From: Coniella vitis
Lineage: Eukaryota; Ascomycota; Sordariomycetes; Diaporthales; Schizoparmaceae
Length of the DNA stretch: 64,000 bases
Direction: 5' to 3'
Assembly: GCA_011317545.1 (NCBI GenBank)
Contig: WUJK01000016.1
Coordinates: 1 to 64,000 of the forward strand
A program made the position numbers and the translations under genes. Positions 49,236-61,580 of the stretch are shown here, piece by piece. The notes beneath the pieces were generated by a model that did not search any database, was not told the origin of the DNA, and was given only the letters and a program-made list of their open reading frames with translations. Each line of letters opens with the position of its first letter. The stretch's first letter is position 1.

Positions 49236-50010
49236 TTAGGGATAAGCCTAAGCGATAATAGTAACCTCGCTAAAATTCCCTTAACCTAGCGTACTCTTTA
49301 ATAGGCCGATAATACGCCTACCGATTATCCTAAAGATTCTCTAGTATATCTACCTATCTATCCCTCCTTATATACTATTACGTCCTAAAGTATATCGTCC
49401 TACTTACCCTTTACTTTACGTTTATACTATATACCCTACGAACCTCGTTATACCTAGTCTATATATTTTATAATATAGCGAGGAGGAGGAGGAGGAGGGG
49501 TAGGACGGGGCTTACGCTACGTCTGCCTAGAGATGCCGCAGCGTTATAGCATTATAGCAGAAATAGCAATAGTAATAGCATTACTACCTACGCAAATATA
49601 ATTTAGTAAGCGGTATATTAATCAAGTTAGAAAATTACACCGCCGAGCGGGACTATAAAACGCAGCCCAAATAACAAAGAATAAGAGCATCTAGGCATAG
49701 GTATTAAGTAGTAATTAACTATATAAAAGCCGTCTATATATTCAGGTACGTATAAATATATACTACTAGCTTTATCGTTATTATTAAGAGATTAAGGAAT
49801 AAAATAGAGGCCTTAAAGATACTATCCTATTCTATCCCAGCCCGTCTATTATACTACTAGCTATAAGTAGTATACTTATTATATATACCTTTACTTAGCT
49901 ATATACTTAGCAACCGCTAGTTAATAGTACTCTAGCCTATTTCCTAATATACTATTTGCTTCTACTTTTCCACTTATTATATTTATAATACTCTAGAATT
50001 CCTTAATTTT
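49236..50010. other. RIP-degraded DNA, unassigned
   Basis: Contains a GGAGGAGGAGGAGGGG purine run at about 49483-49500. No gene or repeat family is recognised up to the truncation point of element 4. Confidence 0.45.
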
Positions 50011-50082
50011 ACTAAAGAATATATACCTAGACCTTATTAAAGAATACGAAAAATAAAAGTTATTATAGTTTTAGATAAAGAA

Positions 50083-50154
50083 GGTATTATAGGGAATCGA
50101 ACCCCGGACCTCCTAGTAAGAAATTAGGAACTCTAACTACTAAGCTATAAGATT
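50083..50154 (-). tRNA. tRNA-Arg(UCU)-like relic in element 4
   Basis: 72 nt, minus strand. Anticodon stem CCTAA/CTAGG around TTTCTTA, intact GGTTCGATTCC B box, acceptor AATCTTA/TAATACC. This copy preserves CTAGG on the 3' anticodon side, which shows that the T-G pair seen in element 2 is a RIP change. Confidence 0.7.
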
Positions 50155-50219
50155 ACTCGTATCTTTAACTATAATAGCTACCTATAGAAATAACTAAACC
50201 CTTATTAAGGACCCCTAAT

Positions 50220-50890
50220 AGTAACTCTAAGAAAATTAGAGTTATAAACTACTAATAGTAGAAGGCCCTAAGACGAAGAAATTAGATACGGATAAGTCCG
50301 TAGATTCTAGGAAGGTATTAAAATCTATTACCCTAAAACTATTAATCTCCTATAATTCGGCTATAGCTTTAGATTCCGCGGAGATAGCCGTATTTACGCT
50401 AAACTCGGCTTCCTACTCCTCCTAAATATTAAGTAACTCTAATCCCGTATTTACTAGCTTTATACTTTTCTTTACTAAAGACTTATACTAAATATAAAAA
50501 CGCTTTAAGCGAGAAAGCGCCTCCCCCGCCTTATAATAAGCCTTATAAAGCTCCTTATATATATTAGCCTCCTATATATAAAGTTTCTTCTCCTCCGATA
50601 AAATATAAAAAACTATATAGAGTTAATATACTAATAAGAAAAATTATTATAACTAGGACTTATAAATATTTATAGAAATACTATTCTTATTATACCGTTT
50701 TCCTTACTTTATATATATAGAATAGCGTAAAATACTATCTATTATATAGTATAACTACCTTTTAAAAGTATAGAGAGAATAAGGTATTATCTTAAAATTA
50801 AAAGTTTTAATAGAAAGATAAAAACGGTTATATTACTCGGTTTTCTTCGAATATAATTTCTAAATACCCGTAGATATAACGAATTAGGAA
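50220..50890 (-). pseudogene. Element 4 antisense coiled-coil frame
   Basis: Minus strand, same subtype as element 2 (shared tail near 50250 with F-L-E-F-like and L-R-P-like residues, and A-I-S-A-E-S-K-A near 50380). Damaged by Gln-to-stop changes. Confidence 0.55.
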
Positions 50891-50978
50891 GGTATAATCC
50901 GGAGTAAGAATATTAAGCAGGACTATTTACGGAAATATTATAGGTTTTTAGGGATAAAGACCGATAGAAGGGAGATAA

Positions 50979-51457
50979 TATTATAACCTACGGTTATATA
51001 AGTTATAGGAATAAGCTAGCGTAATTATATATTAGTAAATCGGAACCTTAACGGATCGATAAGGACCTCTTATATAAGAATATAGAGCGGTATAATTAGG
51101 GTTAGGGTTAGATTACCTTAATAATTAAGATAATTAGAACGATAATAATCTAAATAATCTAAATAAGCTAATACTCCTATTACTCTAGGTAATCTAAGGA
51201 TTTATACTTACTATAAATAGGAAATAATAGAAGGATATAAGGATAGGAGTTTATAGCTTAATATTAGATAGTTTCCTTATAGTCTTTAGTTATAAATCTA
51301 AGTATTATTTTATATAATAGGGTAATCCCTCTTAATTACTTATAATACTTGATATTGCTCGATAACGTACGAAGACTTAAAGGTAATACTTCCCCGCCTG
51401 CTAATATATAACTTATAGGTACCTCCAGAATCCGGGATTCAGGCAAGGATCATTACA
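50979..51457 (+). repeat. Element 4 3' LTR
   Basis: 479 bp, with TTAGGG pair at 51096-51107. The right terminus CATTACA is unmutated and marks the compartment border exactly. Confidence 0.9.
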
Positions 51458-52491
51458 CTTAGTCTTTCTAAAACAAGCAATTATAGAAACTGAATTCCAG
51501 AATAAGGCCGGTAACAAGAAGCTAGTTGCTAGCTAACCTCTAAGCACAATTGAAAAGATAATATGCCAAGAAAAAGAAGGAGGAGGACTCGGAGCGAATG
51601 CTATACCAGGATCGATTTGGTCCTTTACCAAGTGATTGATCGACCTTGCGTATCAAGTCGAGAGTAAGAATAGAAGTTTGTATTCTTGGTTATTAATATT
51701 TGCAGTATTATGAAAGTACATATATCTTGGCTCGTGCCGCCGCCGCTGATACGATCAGAGCTCTGGCTGGCTGCGCCGAGCACGCCTTGATCGTTTCGAG
51801 GTTTATTCATATCGTATGAATGCTTGATTGGCCGAGGAAGTCGGTGCAGTTAAGAGGTTAGGTAATTCGTCTAGAAGAGTATACCAACAGATGGTCTCTG
51901 TAGCGGCAAGATAAGGAGAGAGACGAGACTGACGAGGCATAACAGCGAGACAAATTCTAACAAGGCCTTGGACCTCGAGTGAAGCATGGATGAGTTGTAT
52001 CGGCCATACCATTCTGTCCCAGTACCTATTTGTAACCATGTATACCACCCATCAAGTATCTCGAGAGAAGCCTATCTACTACTGCTCATCCTCCAATGCT
52101 ATCATCAGTCTTATTTCAACGCCTCCACCTGCATGATCAATATCTCCTTGGAATACTATATTATCTTCATCTATTTTGCGCGAGTCCTTTCTTATTGCTT
52201 CTCACCAATAAGCTATCTTAACCATAGTCGACTCAGCCTCATTGCTCCATCGCCGCGCCTCGAGACCGCACCGCTCACTTGCCTTACAGCACACTACCGT
52301 AGGCTGTTTTGGGCTTGTTGTTTGTGAGCTGTCTCAACAAAGGCGCCTCAGTCGCTTTGGGCATCTCTATAAATCCCCTCGCCAGCCAGACATCTGCAGA
52401 GGTATCAAGAGCCTGGTGTATTTCGGTAATATGTTCTTTTAACACGTTGCTAGCCTCTCTACCGACAAAATATACAATATCGACAACCTGT
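51458..52491. other. Island edge, no gene supported
   Basis: About 1 kb of moderate GC right of element 4. Frames of 60-113 codons on both strands have no recognisable content. It is likely 3' flanking DNA of the minus-strand locus at 52492. Confidence 0.4.
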
Positions 52492-55371
52492 TTAGTATGT
52501 TGTGTAGTCTTGGCTTCGGGGTAAAGGGATGGAGACGGGCGAAGAGAAGAGACGGGGCGGAGGAGGCGGCGAAAGTAAATGAGGAGGAGGCAGTGCTGCT
52601 GATAGTGATGATGGCCAAAAGTGTTGCTCGAGTGCAATGTTGTGCGTATCAACAAGTTGTCGAGTCTGAGAGTGGCTGGAGGGGAAAGATGCCTGTAGCA
52701 AAGTAGCAGAAGGAGGTGGAGATGGAGACGGCAGTGCTGGTAATGGCGTTGGTACTCTGAACAATGTTGATCCCGGGCCAAGATCTACACCAATATCACG
52801 AACAGGACCAGCAGTTGCTACCACTGTCTTGGTCTTCGCTCCCTGTTTCCTTTCCCCCTTTACGCGCTTAATAAGAGAAATGGTCTCCGTCTGCGTCTCC
52901 TCTTGCAAATTTTGCGGTTGAGGCCTCTGATACCTTCGCAAAGTATACTGAAGCATGTCGTTATTGTAGTGGTCGTGTGCTTCGTCCTTGTTCTCCTGAA
53001 GCAATTCCCTCCAAGCCGAGTCCGAGATTGACTGAGATCGTGCGCTTGGTTATTTTTATCTTGCTCTTCTTCTCTAGCTTGCCAGCTGTCTCCCCGCGGC
53101 TGCGACTTGTAGGATGTCCTGTCGGGCATATTGAAAGAGTTATAGTATGAAGCAGATCCAGTGGGCTGGGAGATGCTTGAGATGATAGAGGTTGCAACGA
53201 ATCTTCTCGAATGAGTCAGGATGCGATGGATCCGGCTGTTGGCGCGGGTGGGTAAGGCGTATGCGCTTGAGGAAAGAATGCTGGACGATGAATAGACGAA
53301 GATGTGGTCTGGAATGTAGGCGGAGGCGGGATAGATAAGGAGGATGCGAGAGACTTATCTCTGGATCTGGCCCGAGGGTGGCTCCTATCCTTGTGCAGCA
53401 ATTGTTGTTGTCGCTCTGGTGATGCCGATGCTGCTGCCGTTAGGAGTTGTCGTCGCTCAGTATCCAACTCGGAAGCAAGAGGGCGAGCCTCTAATACTCT
53501 TCGCTGTTGCTCAGCTGCTATTGCTGCTGCTGTAATGCGCTTATGCCCAGCTAGCAGAGCTTCCCGGCAATGCGGCGTATTTAGAGAGCTTTACTCTCTC
53601 GCTCTGCTGCTAGTGCTTGCTCCTCTACGCGACGTTGTTCTTGAGCTACAACCAAGCTCCTGCTCTGCCTACGGCGTTGTTCCAACTCCCGTTCTTCCTG
53701 CTTCCATTCTGCCGCCTCTGCTGCCGCCTCAGCAGCTGCGATACGGCCGCGCTCAACCCGCCAAAGCTTCCTTAGCGGCACGGCGGTTCACCAACTCTCC
53801 TGTCTCGTGCTGACCATAGCAATACGTCTCTATTCTTCGGCCAAGGCTTCTCCGGCGATACGGCGCTGCTCCTGAGATGCAAGAAGCTGTCGCTCCTGGT
53901 TCATCCGGTCTCGATCTGTAGCCAAGGCTCGTTCAGACATGTCTCGTTGATTCTTGTGTCTGTCTCTCTTGCTCTGCTACATCCGCTGCCGCTGGACGCC
54001 TCTGGTCGGCGGCGACGAGAGCTTTTTGAGCCATACGATGTTGCTCCTAGGCTGCAATCCGCGCGCGTTCTTGGTATATATGCTCGAAGGTGGACCGGTC
54101 GACGTGAAGCTGGATCTGAGCCTGTATTAAGGCGACAAAAGGCCGCGATTTGGTTGATGGGACTTCATGGGCTCGGGCCAGGGAACGAGGAGCAGATGGT
54201 GGCGGTGATTGAGGCATCTGGCTTTGGCGAGAAGAGGAGAGATGACTGCTATTTTGTATCGTCGGGTTCTATCTCGTTAAAGTCTATTACATCGCCGCTA
54301 TTCTGCTTATGTGGTATAATAGCGAGAGTATCCTCATTACGATATGACCAGCTTGAAGCAAGTAGGCTAATATTGCTTGAATAATGATGCTGTTGTAACT
54401 GCGGCGTACTTTGTCCCCTTGCCCCCGCCGCCGTGAAAGTAGCACCTGTCGTTTTTGTAGCCTCTGAACGTCTACCTCGAGCACGCTGCTGCTGAGCATA
54501 CAGAGCTGGGCAGATCTTGTCGTCCTGGCTGACTTATAGCAGTGGTGATCTCCTTATTTCCAAGGATGCGTCGGATCAAGGACTCGTCCCAGGCACATTT
54601 GTCTGCTTTTTCCACGGGATCAAAGATACTGTTGACACGCTCGCGATTCCCATAGGAAGGAATGCCGGACGAGTAGAGCTGGGACAGGCGGTATACCAGA
54701 CTCCCGAAATATGCTTGAAACCAGCGGGGCGGGCTGAGACGCATAGGGTCGACTCCGATTACGGTGGCTAGTTCACAGAGCTGGTCGTCGTTATTAAGAG
54801 CATGGGGGGCGAGTGTTTGTAGCAGGCGAGATGGTTCATGAAGGCGAAAATGTGCTCCGGTCACTGGTGAAGGCGTTTCCACGAATTGTGGACGAGCGAC
54901 TCGACCGAGACTCATTTCCACGTGATGGTGGTAGCGTTGCTGGGTCGATCATTTGGTGGACTTATTGTTCGGAGGAGGCAATGGAGGAGGGCGGTCGCGA
55001 AGGATGCAAGTTGATAGGAGCAAGATATAGATAAGGCGGTGTATGAGCAAACGACGAGACTGGTTGACGACCCGCTCTCAGGAGTCTACGGTTAGCCACC
55101 AGAGAGGCAGACGTACGTAAGGGAAACTCGGCGAACAAATGACGCGACTGACGCGATGGGCGATCGATACTTGTAAAAGGCAGTTGGGCAGACCAGTGAA
55201 GCAGGTTGCTGGCGGACAGACAGAGGAATACCTTGACACGAAAGACAGCATACTTGGACGCCGACTCGAAAGCTACGAGGAAGATAGCGTCGGTGCTGAG
55301 GACGGTAGCAAGGAGGTAAGCTCGTTGTTGAGGTCGAGCCGGACAAGCTTATCCTTGGGGCGGAAGGCCAT
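52492..55371 (-). pseudogene. Decayed coiled-coil protein gene with many frameshifts
   Basis: Minus-strand coding character runs from ATG 55369-55371 (M-A-F-R-P-K-D-K) to TAA 52492-52494 but switches frame at least four times. A clean block at 54921-54540 (L-S-P-P-R-W-F-Q-A-Y-F; C-A-W-D-E-S-L-I-R-R-I-L-G-N-K) shifts frame near 54525 into a Gln/Ala-rich part. An Ala/Glu/Arg coiled coil (E-R-G-R-I-A-A-A-E-A-A-A-E-A-A-E) at about 54130-53580 contains TAG and TGA. A Pro/Ser-rich part ends at 53216, and a further charged block follows to 52492. The W-F-Q and W-D-E-S blocks weakly resemble the N-domain of the 9281 gene (P-P-H-Y-W-A-A-V; W-P-E-E-L). No function is recognised. The decay is by indels and both stop types, so it is older than or different from the RIP-only damage elsewhere. 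Confidence 0.5.
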
Positions 55372-57651
55372 CTCTGTGTAGCTTATGTGGTTGATCGCTT
55401 TTCGGTGGGTTTGGAGAGCTTGAGATGTTAGATAAAGAATTGACGAGACCAAACGATGGCACTGGCGCTGTGGCAGACAAGACCGCCAGCAGCTTGCAGA
55501 GCTTTACACAAGATGCGATAGCTCTGTAGATGGTGTTGATAGCCTGGGTGAGTGGAAAAAGGAGATGCACAGGGGTCGCCAAAGGTACTAGCACCACCAC
55601 TTGGTCATTACCCGCTAAATCGCCACTGGTTGGGTGAATGCTAGCCCGATTCCCGCTGTAGCTATAGCCCGCTAATTGATTAAGGAGCCGCAGCCGCGAT
55701 GGCGCGCGTCCAAGTAGAATTCACCGCTATACATAGATTCGCCGGATAGCTGCAATCTGGTACGACGGCTCGATTTGATTTGCAACCTCTTTGTATTGAC
55801 TCTGGGTATAGGCCAAAAATCTCAGAAGCTGGAGGGCACGCGTTGTTGGTATATAGGGGCTGTGGCGAAGACATTGGCCATTGTCAACAACCATTACCAA
55901 CATTCACAGCCCAAACCACGACCATCACCACCACCAACAACAACGATAATAGCAGCAATGACATTGGCTATTAGTATTGCCGCTCCAGCGATAAGTGCCT
56001 CAACGAGATTAGTATCGCTATAACGATGACCCCATTACTTAGTTAAATCCATCCAGCATCTCCTATTCCATTGTTATCGTACTCCCAGATTCTCCACTGA
56101 TAGAGCCAAACACGCAATGCCTATTATCAGCGACTTTGACGACAACGGCTACACTTGTTAACTTATTTGGTTATATCATCTATACTGAAAACTGTTTCAA
56201 ACTTTCATTCAAGATTATGCCAAGATATATATTCCTTTAGCCCTATTCGCCAGCTATTCTTTAATATCCTGTTCAGTTATATCTTACCCGAACGTGAGCA
56301 GGGTCAGTGTCTCCGAAATATGAAAGACATTAAAGTACCAAGTTGAAAGCTGCTTCACCTCGTTCGAGAGACGCCCCTTAATCGTTTTGAATTGCTAAAG
56401 CAATATCTCCCAAATCGTAGCCTACGCCAGCGCGGCCACACGGACGGACTAACTGACTGACTGGGTAGACCACCAACACCCCGTCCCCTGTGTTAATCCC
56501 ACCATGCTTCCCTATGTCTGCTGTCCTCCAAAAGACCCATAACGTGATTTTGCAGGTTTATTAGGCGCCTTTGCGTGACGATCCTCGCTGCAGGACTTTG
56601 CACAGCCGTCAGCTCTTGCTGTCCTAAGGCACTAGTTTGCCGACCGAACAATTTTGTTACCAATTGAAAAAGAGTGGCTGCTTTTGTCGGGCCCTGTTTT
56701 GTCTCCACTGCTCCTAGAATGATCGACTAACAAGCTCGAAAGTTCAGTAATGAGAGCTGACGGAAATCTCAACTTTTGAGCGAGTTATATTAAGCTTGGC
56801 TCTCGAGGACGTTCGGACGACGCATCAGATGACATATTGACTCCAAACAAGACTCCTCGCCGTCGCCATTATCGTTGTTAGAATCTTTAAGCCCATTTCA
56901 CTACTGCCCATACTTGATATATAGAAATTGCAGCATGCTCATCACCCCTTTCATGTGCTGAAGTGGGTTAGTCATCGCTCATATCGACTCCAACAGTTTC
57001 ATTTAGGAGTAGGACGAGATGTCATGCCGGATGAGGCAGAAGGGTAGGCTGAGATTGCTGCTCTGTACACTAAATTTGAAGAAACTCCAGGTCGGTTCTG
57101 CCATATACTGGATATCCGCCTCCTCGTCTTCGGTGAATCGCTAGCATCGTGCTGAGAATAGAAGGTTGAGGCAGGCCTGGAGATGAGCTTCCTTCCCGTG
57201 ATGATGCTAAGCCCTTTTGTGCAGAATAATGATTGAAACACGTTGTGCATGTAGACATGTCAAACATCGTTTGTGCGCGGCTCTGTTGTGACTGCTATCG
57301 AATATCCCAAGCCGTCCATCAGCACATTCATAGACCCAACCATTGTCCAATCCATATGCATGAATCACTCGATTTCGGGTAAAAATGCTGGTCGGCTATA
57401 TCCTGAGCTCCCTACAACTTTTCCAGACTCCATAGCATATTAATAGAAGCCAAAAACATCAAATAAGAGGTAACGTGAATATAGACGAACGTTCTGGAAC
57501 CCAGAGTCCTGCCGGCTATATCCGTCGACTCTTTGGAAAAACACTTGAGATCATCCTGCTGCTGCTGTCGCTACGCACTTTTGTCACTCAAAAACCCTGA
57601 GGATATTTTGCTCTATGGTGCAGTGCCAATGGAGCACACTGCCCGCACAAT
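55372..57651. other. Intergenic DNA, no gene supported
   Basis: Moderate GC (clearly above the AT blocks) with short frames only. A few Thr/Pro-rich CAC/CCA patches (about 55900-55960) look like simple sequence. No RNA gene or transposon end is recognised. Confidence 0.4.
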
Positions 57652-57903
57652 TCACTGAGATTCTGTGATAGGTGTCGTGTGATGAGGTGCCCGGAGAGCG
57701 GCGAGAGCATTAGCGTCGGATGAAGGCGCTGTGTTGTCTCGAGAGTGCCACGAATTGACAGGCTGTTGTACTGCGGCAAGTGTTACTGTCATTGACGGTG
57801 TTTGATGCTGCTGCTGCTGCTGCTGCTGGGGTTCTTGCTGTGAAAATGCTTGAGATGCCTCCTCTTTAATCGGCTGGTGACCTCCATCTTCTACTTCAGC
57901 CAT
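57652..57903 (-). CDS. Short polyQ frame, probably a gene fragment
   Basis: An 83-residue minus-strand frame, ATG 57901-57903. It starts acidic (M-A-E-V-E-D-G-G-H), followed by a Gln run from CAG repeats (57807-57830 region) and a Ser/Thr/Ala-rich tail. The frame ends at TGA 57652 without a domain. It looks like the start of a larger regulatory-type protein that is truncated or continues past an unrecognised intron. No family is assigned. Confidence 0.35.
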   Translation of the reverse strand: MAEVEDGGHQPIKEEASQAFSQQEPQQQQQQQHQTPSMTVTLAAVQQPVNSWHSRDNTAPSSDANALAALRAPHHTTPITESQ

Positions 57904-59657
57904 GTTATCGTTTCGTTGTCCTCTAACCGATATAGTCTAATCAGATAGCGATGGTCGAAGATATGGTGAGGCGGCAGAACAAGAATTATTATATCGGGCG
58001 GCCGACATAAGGCGAATCACAGGACTATCGAAGTAGTTTAAGTATAGTGATCTTGACTCGCCTGGTCTCGTGTGGAAACCGGCGTGAAACAGAGCTTGAC
58101 TGTTTGCGCACACGCCCGCAGGCGAGGCACTGACGCGACGCTGCTTTTATATAGTAAGTCGGTCTTGCCCCTTAAGAACTGGGGATTTGGGTTTTCACTT
58201 GGATAGGAACCTGAATTTCGACTCAAGATACCAAATCGGTGATGTTGTTGGTAGTGTTTGAGACCTTACTGTTGGAGGTAGTAGAGTAGTCGTCAGTCTT
58301 TATAAGAACGTTCGCTACTGCGTAGGAGATCTTAAGGTTGCTGGGAGTTGTAGATGAAAGGCAGGGCGACTTTTCGGTACGATATAGGGAGATCGGACTC
58401 GTTATTATCGCTACTACTGCAGGGCATGATCACCTGCCAAGGTCTCGCTAGTCAGCTCTGTATAATAAACCACGCTGAGAAAGGATACTATATCGTGATG
58501 TTCCTGTTGGTCTGTCTTGATATGCGATAATTCCCAACCAGCCTAAGCGTTACGAACTTGCGTTGAGCTGCCTGGCAAATTTTGATTTGATGATAGATCC
58601 ATCTGATAACGATGTATGCTGTTGGTATTGCTGCGATATCTGTGGCAGTAGTAACAGGGAGCAGAGGGCGAGGTGCGGGAGGAGAGTCGGAAAATCGGAT
58701 AGGATGTCGACGCTGGTCGCCCGCGTAATAAGGAGCCCGGTTGAGCTTTAATGGGAGTTTGAATTTAGTTTCGAGCTTAAAGCTTGTTTCCTGTGTCATA
58801 TCATCGTCAACTTGTGTAGGCCGAGTGCGCTAAGAATGATTCCGTGTTGCGTTATTGTGTGAGACAGAATATAGGTGAAGTTCATTGTGGTGAGAACGGA
58901 CGACGGAACAAGATATTCGAAAAGGGCATAGGTAAATCAAGCAAACTATAACAGCCAAGCGAGTAATCTTTCGGGAATCAAGGATAGAGAGAAAAAGGGG
59001 AAAGTATATAAACCTAGACCCGGGCCATATAATCAATCGTATTGCGGCAGATGTTCAACACTATTTATTCAGCGCATCCTTTACTGACACCGGGACAAAA
59101 TACGTAATAATGATAATAGATTTCTTTTATTCTTCCTTTTTATGGGGGAGAAGGGAGGACGCTATGAGTCGCTACGATACCTAGCATAGGAACAGTTTCA
59201 TTTATTCACGGAGAGGGCGTCATATTCAACCCAGGTCATTCTGAGGCACGTGTAGCTGACTTCAGCCGTGGTCACGCTTCTCACCTACTGGATCCAGGGG
59301 CCCAAAAGCTTGATATAATAGGTAGAGGGAATCAAAGAACAACAATCCATATCAAGAGACATACGGATGGTTAGAGGAGCTATATAACGATAGGCTACTT
59401 ATGAATACAGCAATCAGTATATATATTCACCGGACTTGCATTTTCCCAAGCAGTAACCAACCTTGCCTGCTTCAACATAATCCCATGGCCTGCAATTTGA
59501 TCGACAGATGTGTTAACAGACAGGATCCCAGATATAATAGACTCAAGCATGGAACAAATTATCCTGAGTGTTTGCCAGCGTGCTTATTATTGTAGCAGTG
59601 CTACTGGCAGACTCCAGACAGGCCGAGCAGAGGACATATTGCAACCGCTATGGAGGA

Positions 59658-59695
<38 letters not shown>

Positions 59696-60540
59696 GGCTG
59701 ACGTTATATAAATAGTGCACCAAGACATGCGCAAATCTACCAAGAAGCCTTGAATAGGTACAGTTAGTGTCGATAACAACGAGCAGGACCGGAACCAGCA
59801 AGCCGCCAAGGTTGAAGTTGTCGAGAGGAGACGGTTCGCAGAGGCGGAGGGTTCGTACTGGATGAGATCAGAGATATATCTCAAGCCGTGGATATGGTCG
59901 AGAAGCGCGTGGAAAGGTGGCATATAAAAGAGGGCTGGAGAGCATAACGACATATATGTTAGTGGGTTGATTCATTAACAGACAGGAGGGATGGTGTTTT
60001 GGGCTTGAGCAAGAGATGCTCATCTGCTTGTATCCGCGCGCACTTGTGGCTAGCGAGTGCGATTTAGTGTTCAGCTATATTCCAACCTGTGCATCATATC
60101 AATTATAGAGAAATGGATGGTCTCGCTCCTCCTTTAAGTACCTTGGACAAGGTATTATCGCGCGTTCAAATGTTGGAATAATCATTAGGCTGGTAAACCG
60201 TTACAATAAAATTCAATCAAAGTATAAAGAAAAAGATAACTAAGTCGTAACTATATAGCAACTGATCGCTATATCACTTAATCAGGAAAAAAGGGTTCCT
60301 CTTGCAGCGTAATGAACCGAGATAAATATGCAATCGTCCTAATATCCTCGGACCTCCATACAGACCAATTCTGGCTATATGTTGACTTCTACGACCGTTG
60401 ATACGATTGACTTATAAATGATAAACATGATTAGCGGTAACCCCGTTCTCTAGTAACAAATTATATTTACATACAGTCCACTATGTTTATCATGGTTATC
60501 CCCACCGAAGAAGCAAAATCCCAAGTTCAGAAGTATCTAT
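57904..60540. other. Intergenic DNA, no gene supported
   Basis: About 2.6 kb of moderate GC with only short, featureless frames and one dinucleotide microsatellite (59659-59696). No tRNA, rRNA or transposon was found by eye. Confidence 0.4.
59659..59696 (+). repeat. (CA)n(TA)n microsatellite
   Basis: CACACACACACACACA followed directly by TATATATATATATATA. The TA half could derive from CA by CpA-to-TpA change, or be an independent array. Confidence 0.85.
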
Positions 60541-60544
60541 AACT

Positions 60545-61580
60545 GTTTACAAAGCATAAATCGTCCGTCCAGAAGCGTCCACCCGTGCTTCTTTGCACCC
60601 AACACCCGCCTTGAGCCTATCAGCTTCTTAATCAGTCAGACGCTTAACAATCTTTTCGCGCACGTTGCGTTTAAGTTCCTTAGCTCTACTTTCGAGTTGT
60701 TTCTCTACTTTATCGCTTATTAAACCACCTACTTTATCATCCCACTTAACCGATGTGTCCTCGAGCTCTTCCCTCATATATGTTTCTGTCGTATATTTAT
60801 GCGCATTAATCTGATGGCCGAGCCGAAGGACAGCCTAATCAACGTAGCGCCGAAGACGAGGTCCTGGCGGTGTGGGAGGCGGAGAGCCAACATTAGTTGA
60901 GGGCGACCCGGGGGTTACGTTACTTGCAGGCGATGCGACGGAGGCGGTGGAGACTTATAATTAAGATAGACTGGCGGGCGTGGATTGAGAAGAGGCCGAC
61001 GAGTGCTTGTCTTGTGTTGTAGAATCAAGCAATGCTTTCATTTTCTGGTAGGTCCTGCCTATCTTGGCATACTGCTTGTTAATAGCAGCGTTTTCCTTCT
61101 CCAGCTCCTGCAGCAGAATGCGCAGTCGCTTTTCCTATTAGGCTGATCAACTGCGGCTCTTTGAGGTAGAAAATCAGGAGGACGTCCTAAACAACGGACA
61201 GCTTGTGGATATGCTCAGGTCGGATTTCGAGGTAAAAGCTTGTGGGTTGAGGTTAGGGGTCGTCTGCTAGCCGCTTGCTTCCAGATATGCTCTCAATCAT
61301 GCCTATGCCTGCAGCTGTGCCTGCGTGTATATGGGCATCTACATCTAGTATACGTGTTTGCTCCAGGATGATTGACGCGCTGAGCCTGAACAAGGCCGTG
61401 TTCTGAGACGAGCTGTAGGAAGTGCGAATCGCGACAGTAAGGCTTGGCGGCCCCAGTTCGTTGGATTCGACAACACAGTCTGTGATGTTTGGACCATTGA
61501 GTGCTCTTGGAAACGAGGGCGAAGGCGAAGACAGCTTCTTGCTGAGAGTTTAGATGGTGGTCGGAGAGGGCTGGAGTCGG
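60545..61580 (-). pseudogene. Decayed coiled-coil gene
   Basis: On the minus strand, coding-like blocks follow each other with shifts. A block at about 61345-61160 reads D-V-D-A-H-I-H-A-G-T-A-A-G-I-G-M-I and then E-I-R-P-E-H-I-H-K-L, with TAA/TAG at Gln-like sites. After a one-base shift near 61140 comes a clear coiled coil (K-R-L-R-I-L-L-Q-E-L-E-K-E-N-A-A-I-N-K-Q, about 61130-61070). A Ser/Pro linker follows, then a second charged helical part (E-K-Q-L-E-S-R-A-K-E-L-K-R-N-V-R-E-K) ending near 60545. At least four TAA/TAG interrupt it. No family is recognised. Its upstream part may extend into the nonamer repeat region. Confidence 0.5.

Larger units (their letters stand above)
50011..51457 (+). 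mobile_element. LTR retrotransposon element 4, 5'-truncated
   Basis: Homology to element 3 begins abruptly at 50011 within the chromodomain tail. It continues through the tRNA-like insert (50083-50154) and antisense frame (about 50220-50890) to the 3' LTR (50979-51457). The last 60 bp of the LTR are hardly mutated (TTCCCCGCCTGC, GGATCATTACA), and the GC-balanced island starts at the next base. No matching 5-bp duplication can be tested because the left end is lost. Confidence 0.85.

Noticed and set aside
49007..49258. 83-codon Ser/Leu/Phe frame
   Set aside because: Translation of the 14-bp minisatellite only.
53304..53813. 169-codon plus frame
   Set aside because: Shadow of the Ala/Glu/Arg coiled coil on the minus strand.
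52492..55371. Programmed frameshifting to explain the many frame changes
   Set aside because: At least four shifts plus TAG, TAA and TGA stops in one locus, with no common slippery site. Decay is simpler.
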